Source: Luteibacter sp. dw_328
GTDB taxonomy: Bacteria; Pseudomonadota; Gammaproteobacteria; Xanthomonadales; Rhodanobacteraceae
Length of the DNA stretch: 64,000 bases
NCBI RefSeq assembly: GCF_018449605.1
Contig: NZ_JAAVUW010000004.1
Location: 1 to 64,000, forward strand
Direction of reading: 5' to 3'
Part shown: in pieces, positions 25,983 to 34,404 of the stretch
How the letters are laid out: each line of letters begins with the position of its first letter
Numbering within the stretch: position 1 is the first letter of the stretch
Notes under the pieces: generated by a model
What the model was told of the DNA's origin: nothing
Database searches by the model: none
The model's input: the letters and a program-made list of their open reading frames with translations, nothing else
Program-made: the position numbers and the translations under genes

Positions 25983-26185
25983 TGGCCTTTGCCGATAATC
26001 CTCACGTGGAGCGTGTCCTTCTTGGCATCGAAGCGATATCGGGCGACGACGATCGAGTCGTCGCCTGGCTGCAGGAACCGCTCGCTACGTTTGGCGGTAA
26101 AACAGCGCTGGAACCGATCGCCGAAGGTCGTACCGATGCCGTGCCGGGTTATCTGGCCTCGATTGAATCCGGCTTCGTCGGTTGA
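25982..26185 (+). CDS. Short DUF2384-like protein (MbcA/ParS/Xre antitoxin C-terminal type)
   Basis: This 67-residue protein matches the pattern of the C-terminal half of Xre/MbcA/ParS antitoxins: VAWLQEPLATFGGKTALEPI, then DAVPGYLASIESGF. Full antitoxins carry an N-terminal helix-turn-helix of 50-70 residues that is missing here. The partner RES-type toxin is also absent. It could be a truncated relic or a stand-alone toxin-binding module. The start overlaps the SseB-like stop (TGATG), and a TTG one codon earlier is possible. A 15-base-pair stem-loop follows at 26208. Confidence 0.6.
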   Translation: MAFADNPHVERVLLGIEAISGDDDRVVAWLQEPLATFGGKTALEPIAEGRTDAVPGYLASIESGFVG

Positions 26186-26207
26186 ATAAGTGATCCACGA
26201 CGACCAC

Positions 26208-26245
26208 GTGACATCGGTAGCGCGATGATCCGCTACCGATGTCAC
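26208..26245. terminator. Perfect 15-base-pair stem-loop after the DUF2384-like gene
   Basis: GTGACATCGGTAGCG pairs with CGCTACCGATGTCAC around an 8-base loop. No T-run follows on the plus strand (GCACTTGG). The arm shares ACATCGGT with the stem-loop at 36273. Confidence 0.6.
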
Positions 26246-26263
26246 GCACTTGGAGAGAGGTCG

Positions 26264-26422
26264 ATGAGCTTCGCCACTGACGACGCTGAATGGGTGAGTG
26301 CCCGCGAGATCCTGGCCGAATGCCGGGCTCGGGTGATGGTCGCGATCAGGCAAGAGGAAGAGCGACCGAAGAAGGCACTCGATGGGCTGACTCCCGCGGC
26401 TTACGCGAAACAGTTACATTAA
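26264..26422 (+). pseudogene. Chimeric short ORF ending in an IS3-type transposase tail
   Basis: The frame from ATG 26264 (GGAGAGAGG just upstream) encodes 52 residues. The last part, EEERPKKALDGLTPAAYAKQL, follows the pattern of IS3-family OrfB C-termini (xERPHxxLGxLTPxxYA). The first part, ATDDAEWVSAREILAECRAR, does not look like transposase. I read this as the junction where an IS3 element end was left after deletion, fused to an unrelated small gene. The sequence after the stop (about 26430-26480) is G-rich and resembles an IS3-type terminal region. Confidence 0.5.
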
Positions 26423-26485
26423 TCCCGGACTCAAATCGAACCGTCACTCAAGGCGGGGGCGTCCGGGGGGGCGACACCCCAAGTC
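26340..26485 (+). mobile_element. Probable IS3-family right-end remnant
   Basis: The segment runs from the transposase C-terminal coding piece to a G/C-rich terminal stretch (GGCGGGGGCGTCCGG) just before the autotransporter stop. No left end, OrfA or catalytic DDE core is present, so it is immobile. It marks the right border of the lower-GC accessory patch. Confidence 0.45.
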
Positions 26486-26495
26486 CGGTTGATCT

Positions 26496-29411
26496 TCACC
26501 AGGCCTTGCGGATACCGATCGACCCGGTCACGCGGCGATACCGATGGGCACCGAAGCGTGTTTCCACATCCGTCCAGAGCCGCCACCCGTTACTGCGCAT
26601 GAGCGCGACGCCAAGCTTCAGTCCGTAGCTGTTGCGCGGCACGCCAGCATCGAACGACTCGGCGTTGAACGCCGTGGCATCGAGGCGGCCGAGGCGACGA
26701 ATCCAGTTCGCGGCGAAGTAGGGCGAGGCGACGTGGCCGTTCGGCGTATTCCAGCGGGCGGCCGTGCGCACGCCGAGACGCGCGGTGGTGCCTGTCCCAT
26801 GGAGCGGACCGACGCGTGTGCCGTTGGTCTCATGATGCGTGCCTCCCCGTAGCCGGGTGCTGAGGACCTGCGCCTGCGGCTCGATGTACGCGTCGGTCTG
26901 GCGGCTGAGCGCGTGGCGCCAGCGGTGCCCTGCTTCCAGGCTGGTTGTCAGCATGCCGCTGCCATAGCGCTCGGCGGCGAGACCATCACCCTCCACGCGC
27001 TGGTTGACGTGCGCGTACTGTGTCCAGCCGCGTATGTACGTGCCGGTGTCACTTCGAAAGCCGCCGTACAAACCTGCAGCGGCACCACGCACGCGGCCTC
27101 TGGCTGCGTAATGCGTCAGCAGCGACGTGCCCCGTGTGTCGGCGCGACCGACGGCCGCCATGACACCCAGGTGAGCTTCGGTATCCGGATCACGGAGCAG
27201 GTCGGCACCGAGCGCAAGCTCGCTGGCCGACGACGTGGTGGTCAGCTGGTTGCCGATATCGAACGAGGTATGGCGGCGATCGAAGCGCGCCCAGATGTCA
27301 TGGCGTGCACCGTCGCGTTCGTCATCTTCGCCGGCTCCGGGACCACCCTGGAACATCTCGAGCGCAGCGGTCTGGTTTGCCCGATAAGCGCCGACCTCAG
27401 GTCGCAGCAGGCGCGGGCGTACCACCGGCACCAGCGGATCGATACCCGGGTCGGGCGTCTCCGTCACAGGCGGGTCGATGATGGCGGGATCTACCGTTTC
27501 GGGTTCCAGTGACGAGCGCAGGTACCAGTCGCCGTCGTTCGCCGCGCTGAGTGCCCCCTGGTAGAGGAAGTATTCGTGGGCACCCGCAACCACGCGGCCA
27601 GCGAGTTCGAATCGACCGTGCGAGCTGCCGTCGACCTGCACCAGACGGATGCCGTCGTTGGTGTAGTCGCCCGCACCGTCGAGTGTATCGACTGAGATGA
27701 AGCTGCTGCCGGTCGTGCTGCCCATGATGTGGAGCAAGTCGGACGCTGAGGTGTCGTCACCGAGCCGGCTGCGCATGCGGAACAAGCCCTGGTTGCCGTC
27801 GTAGTCGCCAGCGATGGTCAATGTGGCGAAGGTGCCTGCCGCAGAAGCGAACGTCACGATGCCGTGGTCGCTGTTGAAGCTGCCGATATGGCTGTCGCGC
27901 GCCACCGACCACTGGCCTTTGTCTTCCAGCGTGAGATCGCGAACGATGTCGGTACCGCCATGCCATAGGGCTTCGTTGCGTAAGGTCAGGGATGTCTTCG
28001 TGGCATCCGGCGGCGGCGCACCACTGACTTCGGCGAGGCGGATGTCACCGATGGCCACGCTCTTGTTTTCGAGTGTGACGGTGACAGGCGTGGTGGACGT
28101 GGGGTAGACGTCGATGAAAGCGGCACCAGCCAGAACGGCGCCCCCGCTGATGCGTACCTTGGTCGGGTTGTACAGGCGCAGCGCGGCGGCTTGTTCGCTC
28201 TCGATCGAGCCACCCTGGAGGGTCAGTGAACCCCCCTCGCCCACGTCCGCACCGTAGGCGGCAACGCCGGTGGTCTTGACGGTGGTGCCGTTGGCGACGA
28301 TCGACGCATTCCCCGCGCTCAGGCCGTTGGCGAACTGCCCCGAGGTGAGGATGTCCGTTTCATTGAGGCTTATGCGCCCCCCGTCCCGGGCGTCAGCACC
28401 ATTCGCCGCCCGTCCCTCGGTCACGATGTGCGTGCGTGTGGCGTCGACGGAAGGGACGCGTCCAGGGAAATCCCCACCCATCGCCACGATGCCGAACGCT
28501 TGGTTTCCGTGGGTAAGGATGTCGGTGTCGCTCAGTTTGAGTGACCCTGCGCGTAGATCGACGCCGGCTGAGTTGAAGCCCGACGTCTCGATATGGGTGC
28601 CACTGATGCTGGCCAGCGCTTTATTGGCGCCGTCAAAACCATTCGCGCGATCACCCGTGGTCTTCCATAGGCCACCCGAGACGGTGACAAAGGCGGCGTT
28701 CTCGTCGGAGTGCAGTGCATGCGCACCAGTCCCGGCGGTCGTGACGGATGTGTCGGTCACGACAGCCGTTCCAGTGGACGATATCCGCACTCCCATCGCC
28801 TCCTCACCGAGGGTTTTGATGGACGCTTTCGTCGCCCGCAACCCGGACGAGGCGCCTTCCGCCGCCAACCCATGGGCCGCCGTGTTGGTCGTGGACACCT
28901 GGGTCGACTCGGTCGCGAGCTGGGCACCATCGACGGCAAGCAAGCCGACCGCAGCGTAGCCGGTGGTGGCGACGCTACCGCCGACGAGCAAGCCTTCGAC
29001 ATCCTTGCCCTCGAACCGCGCCCCATTCGCCAGGCCACCCTCAGTGACGATGTCCACGTCAGTGAGCTTCACGCGACCGGTTCCCGTGTGCAGAAGGCCA
29101 TGGGCGCTTCCACCGGCCGTATGAAGTTTCCCTGCTGTCAGGGTGAGCTCACCCCCCGACCCCTCGGTCTTGATGGCTGAAGCGCCCTGGCCCGACGTTT
29201 TGATTCCGACGGCGGTGCCGGTGACGATGCCGCCATCCTTGATAAGAAGCGCCGCCTCGGACGGATCCGTCGTCTCCCAGGATCCTGCGGGAAGATCGAA
29301 TTCCGTCCCATCGACAACCCAGGGTGGTCCTTCCATGCCCATGGCGGGCTGCGCAAAAGCGGCTATCATTGCCGACAGGTATCGGGTTTTAAACGTTTTT
29401 TCGGTAAGCAC
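26496..29411 (-). CDS. Autotransporter with beta-helical passenger and outer membrane barrel
   Basis: This is a type Va secreted protein of about 971 residues. It has a signal-like N-terminus (KTRYLSAMIAAFAQPAMGME) and a pertactin-like right-handed beta-helix passenger at about 30-640. The passenger is built from degenerate repeats with the pattern T-x-G-x-x-A-x-G-(L/A/V) and Thr/Ser/Gly-rich turns. An acidic Pro-rich linker (TVDPAIIDPPVTETPDPG) is followed by a C-terminal barrel of about 270 residues ending GSIGIRKAW, with the terminal aromatic needed for BAM recognition. I chose GTG 29411 because AAGGAG lies 7 bases upstream; the longer reading to 29471 has no ribosome site. There are no catalytic motifs, so an adhesin role is likely. 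Confidence 0.9.
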   Translation of the reverse strand: MLTEKTFKTRYLSAMIAAFAQPAMGMEGPPWVVDGTEFDLPAGSWETTDPSEAALLIKDGGIVTGTAVGIKTSGQGASAIKTEGSGGELTLTAGKLHTAGGSAHGLLHTGTGRVKLTDVDIVTEGGLANGARFEGKDVEGLLVGGSVATTGYAAVGLLAVDGAQLATESTQVSTTNTAAHGLAAEGASSGLRATKASIKTLGEEAMGVRISSTGTAVVTDTSVTTAGTGAHALHSDENAAFVTVSGGLWKTTGDRANGFDGANKALASISGTHIETSGFNSAGVDLRAGSLKLSDTDILTHGNQAFGIVAMGGDFPGRVPSVDATRTHIVTEGRAANGADARDGGRISLNETDILTSGQFANGLSAGNASIVANGTTVKTTGVAAYGADVGEGGSLTLQGGSIESEQAAALRLYNPTKVRISGGAVLAGAAFIDVYPTSTTPVTVTLENKSVAIGDIRLAEVSGAPPPDATKTSLTLRNEALWHGGTDIVRDLTLEDKGQWSVARDSHIGSFNSDHGIVTFASAAGTFATLTIAGDYDGNQGLFRMRSRLGDDTSASDLLHIMGSTTGSSFISVDTLDGAGDYTNDGIRLVQVDGSSHGRFELAGRVVAGAHEYFLYQGALSAANDGDWYLRSSLEPETVDPAIIDPPVTETPDPGIDPLVPVVRPRLLRPEVGAYRANQTAALEMFQGGPGAGEDDERDGARHDIWARFDRRHTSFDIGNQLTTTSSASELALGADLLRDPDTEAHLGVMAAVGRADTRGTSLLTHYAARGRVRGAAAGLYGGFRSDTGTYIRGWTQYAHVNQRVEGDGLAAERYGSGMLTTSLEAGHRWRHALSRQTDAYIEPQAQVLSTRLRGGTHHETNGTRVGPLHGTGTTARLGVRTAARWNTPNGHVASPYFAANWIRRLGRLDATAFNAESFDAGVPRNSYGLKLGVALMRSNGWRLWTDVETRFGAHRYRRVTGSIGIRKAW

Positions 29412-29467
29412 GCGTTCTCTCCTTGTCAGGCGAACGGACCAAGCGTCCGAATCGCAATTTCTGACTG

Positions 29468-29516
29468 ACAAGACTAAGGACTGGCTTCCGGAGGCGTAAC
29501 GCGATTATTCTGAAAA
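29468..29516 (-). promoter_or_regulatory. Bipartite upstream motif of the autotransporter gene
   Basis: On the minus strand TTTTCAGAATAATCGCGT (29516-29499) is followed after 18 bases by TCCTTAGTCTTGT (29480-29468). The same two blocks with the same 18-base gap occur upstream of the M35 peptidase gene at 54845-54892, in the same orientation relative to the gene. TAGTCT could serve as a -10 element. The identical spacing suggests a promoter plus activator site. Confidence 0.55.
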
Positions 29517-29539
29517 AAGCGTGCGATTACGTCACGCTT
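29511..29539 (-). terminator. Hairpin with T-run in the autotransporter leader region
   Basis: Read on the minus strand, AAGCGTG pairs with CACGCTT around a nine-base loop and runs into six Ts. It lies about 106 bases upstream of the autotransporter start and overlaps the shared motif's T-tract. It could stop upstream antisense transcripts or act as an operator. Confidence 0.45.
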
Positions 29540-29725
29540 GCGTCACCAGACATCTACGCTTCATCATGATCGTTGCAATCTTGTCGCGTCTGTCTTCGCA
29601 CGGGCACGCCAGGGATGAAACCATTTATCATCTGCACGCGCGGCGAAAGCCGTGGAGGGCCCGCCAACCAGTGGGTATCCGCCGTCGCGCTTGCGCCTAT
29701 ACATAACAACTGAGGAGCCAAACCT

Positions 29726-29965
29726 ATGAAGATTGCTTCGATCACTGCACTCGCTTTCGTCGCTGCCGCCATGCTCTCCGCTTGCAACAAGAGCGAAGAC
29801 GCTACCCCGGCTGCTGCCCCGGCTGCTGCTGCCACGGCTCCGGCCGCTGCTGCAACCGCTCCGGCTGCTGCTCCGGCTGACGCCGCTCCGGCTGCTGCCA
29901 CGACCGCTCCGGCTGCTGCCGGCACGGCCGCTCCGGCCGCTGCTTCGACCGCTGCTGGTCAGTAA
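29726..29965 (+). CDS. Small Ala/Pro-rich lipoprotein
   Basis: This 79-residue protein has a lipoprotein signal (MKIASITALAFVAAAMLSAC, lipobox LSAC at about 17-20) and a mature part made almost entirely of Ala, Pro and Thr (APAAAATAPAAA type repeats). GAGGAG lies 8 bases before the ATG and a strong terminator follows, so it is a well-formed single gene. The low-complexity tail probably forms an extended periplasmic spacer. I do not recognise a specific family. The repeat unit length can vary easily by slippage because the codons are GCT/GCC/CCG tandem arrays. Confidence 0.8.
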   Translation: MKIASITALAFVAAAMLSACNKSEDATPAAAPAAAATAPAAAATAPAAAPADAAPAAATTAPAAAGTAAPAAASTAAGQ

Positions 29966-29981
29966 GTAGTACGCACCACCG

Positions 29982-30016
29982 AACCCGCCGCTCCTTTGGG
30001 AGCGGCGGGTTTTTTA
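29982..30016 (+). terminator. Intrinsic terminator after the lipoprotein gene
   Basis: AACCCGCCGCTCC pairs with GGAGCGGCGGGTT around a TTTG loop and is followed by a T-run (TTTTTTA). It is strong, and it isolates the lipoprotein from the ester hydrolase gene. Confidence 0.93.
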
Positions 30017-30107
30017 TTGCCCGCGATCCGGGGCATCCTGGTCGGGACCATGGCCTCCGGGCCCGCGATACGGCACGCTAGAAGGGTTTCGTCCCAACGC
30101 CACAGGA

Positions 30108-32021
30108 ATGCCCATGTCGCCTCGCTCGTTGCTTCCCATGCTCGCCCTGTCACTGGCCGTCGCTTCCGGCCTTGCCGCAGCGCAGACCGCGCCGATGACG
30201 CCGGATATCCCGACGAAGTTCGAAGCGCCCACCGCTGCCAACGACTACATCAAGCGCGTGGTGGAGATCCCGATGCGCGACGGGGTCAAGCTGCACACGG
30301 TCATCGTGATTCCGAAGAACGCGAAGCACGCGCCGATCCTGCTGACCCGCACGCCCTACGACGCCGATGGGCGCGCCGAGCGCGGCGGTGCGACGACCAT
30401 GCGCAACCTGCTGCCCCAGGGCGACGAGGTGTTCGTCGACGCGGGCTATATCCGTGTTTTCCAGGACATCCGCGGCAAGTACGGTTCGGAAGGCGACTAC
30501 GTGATGACCCGCCCGCTGCGCGGTCCGCTCAACTCGTCCGAGGTCGATCATTCCACCGACGCCTACGACACGATCGACTGGCTGACCAAGAACCTGCCCG
30601 AGTCCAACGGCAAGGTCGGCATGATCGGCTCGTCGTATGAGGGCTTCACCGTGGTGATGGCCCTGATCAACCCGCACCCCGCCCTGAAGGTGGCGGCGCC
30701 GGAGAGCCCGATGGTGGACGGGTGGATGGGCGACGACTGGTTCCACTACGGCGCCTTCCGTCAGACCAACTTCGACTACATCACTGGCCAGAACGCCAAG
30801 CGCGGCAAGGGTGAGGAAATCACCCGCGCCGGCTACGACGACTACACCAATTTCCTCGCCGCCGGTTCGGCGGGCGACTACGCCAAAGCGGCTGGCCTCG
30901 ACCAGCTGCCCTACTGGCGCAAGCTCAGCGAGCATCCCTCCTATGACGCCTACTGGCAGGGCCAGGCGCTCGACAAGGAAATGGCGAAGCAGCCGCTGAA
31001 GGTCCCGACCATGTGGCTGCAGGGCCTCTGGGACCAGGAAGACATGTGGGGAGCGATCCATAGCTACGAAGCCATGGAGCCCAAGGACAAGGGCAACGAC
31101 AAGAATTACCTCGTGATGGGCCCCTGGCGGCATAGCCAGGTCAACTACAGCGCGTCCTCGCTCGGCGCACTGAACTGGGACGGCGACACGGCGCTCCAGT
31201 TCCGTCGCGACGTGCTCCTGCCGTTCTTTAACCAGTACCTGGTCGATGGCGCGCCGAAGGCGAACACGCCGCCGGTCCTGATCTACAACACCGGCGAAAA
31301 CCACTGGGATCGCTTCAAGGCGTGGCCCCAGGCCAAGGGAACCAAGCCCCTCTACCTGGTCGCCAACGGTGGGCTGTCGTTCACCGCGCCGGATGCTTCG
31401 GCAGCGAAGTACGACGAGTATGTCTCCGACCCCGCCAAGCCGGTGCCGTACGTGCCTCGCCCCGTGCGCTTCACCGATCGCACGTCCTGGACCACGTGGC
31501 TGGTGCAGGACCAGCGCTTCGTGGATGGCCGTCCGGACGTCCTCACTTACGTGACCGAGCCGCTCACGGCACCGTTGCGTGTGGCTGGCGCGCCCCAGGT
31601 GAACCTCTACGCTTCGACCAGCGGCACGGACAGTGACTGGGTGGTCAAGCTGATCGACGTCTATCCGCAGGCGAATACCACCTCGCCGGCCATGGGCGGC
31701 TATGAGCTATCCCTCTCGATGGACATCTTCCGCGGCCGCTATCGCGAGATCTTCTCGGACCCGAAGGCGATCACGCCGAACACCCCCCTGGAATACACCT
31801 TCGGCCTGCCGACCGTGGACCACACCTTCCTGCCGGGTCACCGGGTGATGGTGCAGGTGCAGTCCTCGTGGTTCCCGCTCTACGACCGCAACCCGCAGAC
31901 CTACGTGCCGAACATCTTCTTCGCCAAACCTTCCGACTACCAGAAGGCGACGCAGCAGGTCTGGCACGCACCGGGAACCGCCAGCGCTATCGAGCTGCCG
32001 GTGGTGGAAGGCGGGAAGTGA
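30108..32021 (+). CDS. Alpha-amino-acid ester hydrolase (CocE/NonD family)
   Basis: This is an exported serine hydrolase that cleaves and transfers alpha-amino-acyl groups from esters and beta-lactam amides. The 637-residue protein has a signal peptide ending at AAAQT, an alpha/beta-hydrolase core with GSSYEG (nucleophile Ser near 176), the acidic helix segment DGWMGDDWFHYG near 204-215, and GLWDQEDMWGA near 306-316, carrying the catalytic Asp and two carboxylates. MGPWRHSQ has the His near 342, and a jelly-roll domain follows. These positions sit two residues from those known for the Xanthomonas citri enzyme (S174, D307, H340; carboxylate cluster D208, E309, D310). The natural substrate is unknown. 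It converges with the next gene with almost no gap. Confidence 0.92.
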   Translation: MPMSPRSLLPMLALSLAVASGLAAAQTAPMTPDIPTKFEAPTAANDYIKRVVEIPMRDGVKLHTVIVIPKNAKHAPILLTRTPYDADGRAERGGATTMRNLLPQGDEVFVDAGYIRVFQDIRGKYGSEGDYVMTRPLRGPLNSSEVDHSTDAYDTIDWLTKNLPESNGKVGMIGSSYEGFTVVMALINPHPALKVAAPESPMVDGWMGDDWFHYGAFRQTNFDYITGQNAKRGKGEEITRAGYDDYTNFLAAGSAGDYAKAAGLDQLPYWRKLSEHPSYDAYWQGQALDKEMAKQPLKVPTMWLQGLWDQEDMWGAIHSYEAMEPKDKGNDKNYLVMGPWRHSQVNYSASSLGALNWDGDTALQFRRDVLLPFFNQYLVDGAPKANTPPVLIYNTGENHWDRFKAWPQAKGTKPLYLVANGGLSFTAPDASAAKYDEYVSDPAKPVPYVPRPVRFTDRTSWTTWLVQDQRFVDGRPDVLTYVTEPLTAPLRVAGAPQVNLYASTSGTDSDWVVKLIDVYPQANTTSPAMGGYELSLSMDIFRGRYREIFSDPKAITPNTPLEYTFGLPTVDHTFLPGHRVMVQVQSSWFPLYDRNPQTYVPNIFFAKPSDYQKATQQVWHAPGTASAIELPVVEGGK

Positions 32022-32022
32022 G

Positions 32023-34224
32023 TCAGGGGGCTTTCGGCTCCTGATACTCCCGTCCGTCGAAGCGCAGCGTCCGCTCCTTCACCGAAGGTGCGGGCGCCTT
32101 GCACGCCGGGCCCGGGTTCTCGTCGCCGGCGATCTCGAACGTCGTCTTCGTTCGCAGGACGATGTTCGCCATGCCACGGCTCTTACCCTGGTCGATGATC
32201 AGCTTCGTGTCCGTAGCCGTCGAACGGGACGGGCATTCGGGATCTTCCGGCCGCACACTGGTGGCGAGCGTCGTCGGTCGCAGCACCCTGCGTAACTGCC
32301 CATCCGAAAGGAGGTACAGGGCGATATCCTCGTCCGGTCCTTCGAGGCGGTAATAGACTTTGTGCAGACGTACGCCGAAGGCGCGTTTGCCAGGCGCCAA
32401 CAGGTATCGCTCCGTATCCAGCGTGATCGTATCGACCGCCGGCTCGTCGCTGGGAACGGCGTCGTCGTCACGGAGGTGGGCCAGTACGTCGCCTGATTCG
32501 ACGTCGAGCATCGCGAGGTCGAGGATCAGTGCGTGGTCGCTGCTTGCCGGCCCGGAGGGCGCGTGCGCCAGGACGACGATCATCTTCCCGTCGTCGCCGG
32601 GCAGCGAGGCGCAGTCGCCTTTCGCATCGCCCTCGGCGCCATATCCAGCGATACCAAGCTTCCGGGCGGTCGCCTCCCTCATGTCGGCGCATGCCGTGAC
32701 AACGTCTTCTTCCCGCTTCGCCTGGATATCGGCCTCGTCCTTCGCCGCAGCGGGGCACAGCCCGAACACGCTTTGTCCTGGGTACTTCCGGCAAGCGTCC
32801 CCGGCGGCGGATACGGCTTCCGAACGCTCGGCGCCGCCGACCTCGAAACGGCTGGCGAATGGCTTGAAGATCGTCATCAGCCGCTCCCTCTCGGCCCCCT
32901 TCGCAGCGATCAGGTCGTCTAGGCCTGCCTCGCTGAGATGCTCGCAGCTGCCCAACCCTCGCGACAGGGTGCCCAGCGAAAACTCCCGCCAGAATACCTT
33001 CGGTAAGTAGGTCGCCGGCTGCCGCGTCAACGAGGTGGCCCGGAAGGCGCAGTCGTAGGTCCGGCCCGCGGTGCTGCCCAGGTCTCGCCACTCTTGGTCG
33101 GCCAGTGGAGCGTGAGATCCCAACAGCCACTGCCACGGATCGATCAACGTCTCGTCGCGAATGTCTTGAGGACGCATAGCCCTCAGGCGGTCGAGCACGT
33201 AGGTCGTGTTCATGACCTCCATGAGAGTGCGCGCTCGTTCGCCGGCCGGCCATGCAGCGGGAAGCGTCAGCACAACGGGTAGCTTCAGGGTGAGAAACGC
33301 CTGGCGTTCGATGGCCTCATGGGCACGGTTGGCGAACCCGGCATCGTCGAGCGCCGTTCCGGGTGGAGGAAGCGCGATCGGCTGGCCAGGGGAAAATGAC
33401 GGCGCCATGCGTTGGAGCAAGGCGACACGCCGTTCGCTGCGGGGTGCCAGGGACTGGAATGCCTGGTAAAGCACCAGGCAATCGTCCGCCCTCTGTCCGT
33501 TGCATCCATCCATCGACAACTGGTCACCTATGCGTTGGACCAGGAGGCGGGAGGCGTCACTCAGCACCCGTTGGGGCGTGCGCCACATCTGGCCTCTCTC
33601 GGCGATGCATGCACGAAACCCGTCCGGGCCACTGACGTTGCCCCACTGCCATCCGGTGCTATTGCGAAGCACATCAACGATTGGCGTGTCCTTCGCTGTC
33701 CACGCCGGGCGGGGAAAGCATTGGATGATGGCTTGCGTGGCGACGGCTTCCGGGCCCCATGTCGGATCGGGGTCGTACGTCATCTGTGTGGGAGATGGCC
33801 AAAGTCGGGCCCACAGGCGCGCACTGTCCGAAGCGCGGGTGAAGGTAAGCAGATCCCAGGTCGCGGCCTGGTCGACGAGCATCGAGCGCGGGCCTTGCGG
33901 GATGGCCGAAAAGCCCGGCATGGTCAGGAGCGCCGTCAGCTTTTCCCGGGTCAGGGTCTTCCAGTGTGCCGGGAGGCGGATCGAGGGACCCCAGCGTGGA
34001 TCAGCGGGAGGCGTGGCATCCGACGCCTTCCGAGCCTCGGTGGCTTCAGCGACGATCGCGTCGACCTCAGCGACAGATAGCGCCGCGGGATCGAGCGGCG
34101 TGTCCGCATCGATGCGGCGCCCCGTGTCGACGGCGCTGGCGTGCACAGGCGCGCCCGCAACCAATACGGCCCCGCCGCTGGCGAAGAGCATGGCAGCACC
34201 TATGACGCGGCGTAGTTTGCGCAT
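32023..34224 (-). CDS. Large secreted protein of unknown function
   Basis: This 733-residue protein has a signal peptide (MRKLRRVIGAAMLFASGGAVLVAGAPVHASA) and no membrane segment after it. I do not recognise a family. Visible features are an N-terminal half rich in Trp/Arg and helices, scattered cysteines, a Lys/Glu-rich middle (EADIQAKREEDVV), and a beta-rich C-terminal third (KMIVVLAHAP, HALILDLAMLDVESGDVLAHLRDDD, LYLLSDGQLRRVL) that could be a small sensor-like or propeller-like fold. I chose the start at 34224 because it gives a clean signal; an ATG five codons earlier is possible. It is divergent from ku and convergent with the ester hydrolase, so it is probably transcribed alone. Confidence 0.7.
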   Translation of the reverse strand: MRKLRRVIGAAMLFASGGAVLVAGAPVHASAVDTGRRIDADTPLDPAALSVAEVDAIVAEATEARKASDATPPADPRWGPSIRLPAHWKTLTREKLTALLTMPGFSAIPQGPRSMLVDQAATWDLLTFTRASDSARLWARLWPSPTQMTYDPDPTWGPEAVATQAIIQCFPRPAWTAKDTPIVDVLRNSTGWQWGNVSGPDGFRACIAERGQMWRTPQRVLSDASRLLVQRIGDQLSMDGCNGQRADDCLVLYQAFQSLAPRSERRVALLQRMAPSFSPGQPIALPPPGTALDDAGFANRAHEAIERQAFLTLKLPVVLTLPAAWPAGERARTLMEVMNTTYVLDRLRAMRPQDIRDETLIDPWQWLLGSHAPLADQEWRDLGSTAGRTYDCAFRATSLTRQPATYLPKVFWREFSLGTLSRGLGSCEHLSEAGLDDLIAAKGAERERLMTIFKPFASRFEVGGAERSEAVSAAGDACRKYPGQSVFGLCPAAAKDEADIQAKREEDVVTACADMREATARKLGIAGYGAEGDAKGDCASLPGDDGKMIVVLAHAPSGPASSDHALILDLAMLDVESGDVLAHLRDDDAVPSDEPAVDTITLDTERYLLAPGKRAFGVRLHKVYYRLEGPDEDIALYLLSDGQLRRVLRPTTLATSVRPEDPECPSRSTATDTKLIIDQGKSRGMANIVLRTKTTFEIAGDENPGPACKAPAPSVKERTLRFDGREYQEPKAP

Positions 34225-34404
34225 GACCCTGACCCCCAAGGCGGCTCGCGATCCCTCGCCGCGGCGTGCGCATCCTACCGCGCCCCGGCGAAGCCTGGGT
34301 GGCCGTCACCGGCCCTGTCCATGGCGGAACGCGGGCGCCGCCTTGGCGTCGCCTGCACGCCGCCGGCGCGATCCTCGACCTCCCCGAGGTTCGAGGATCG
34401 CCCC

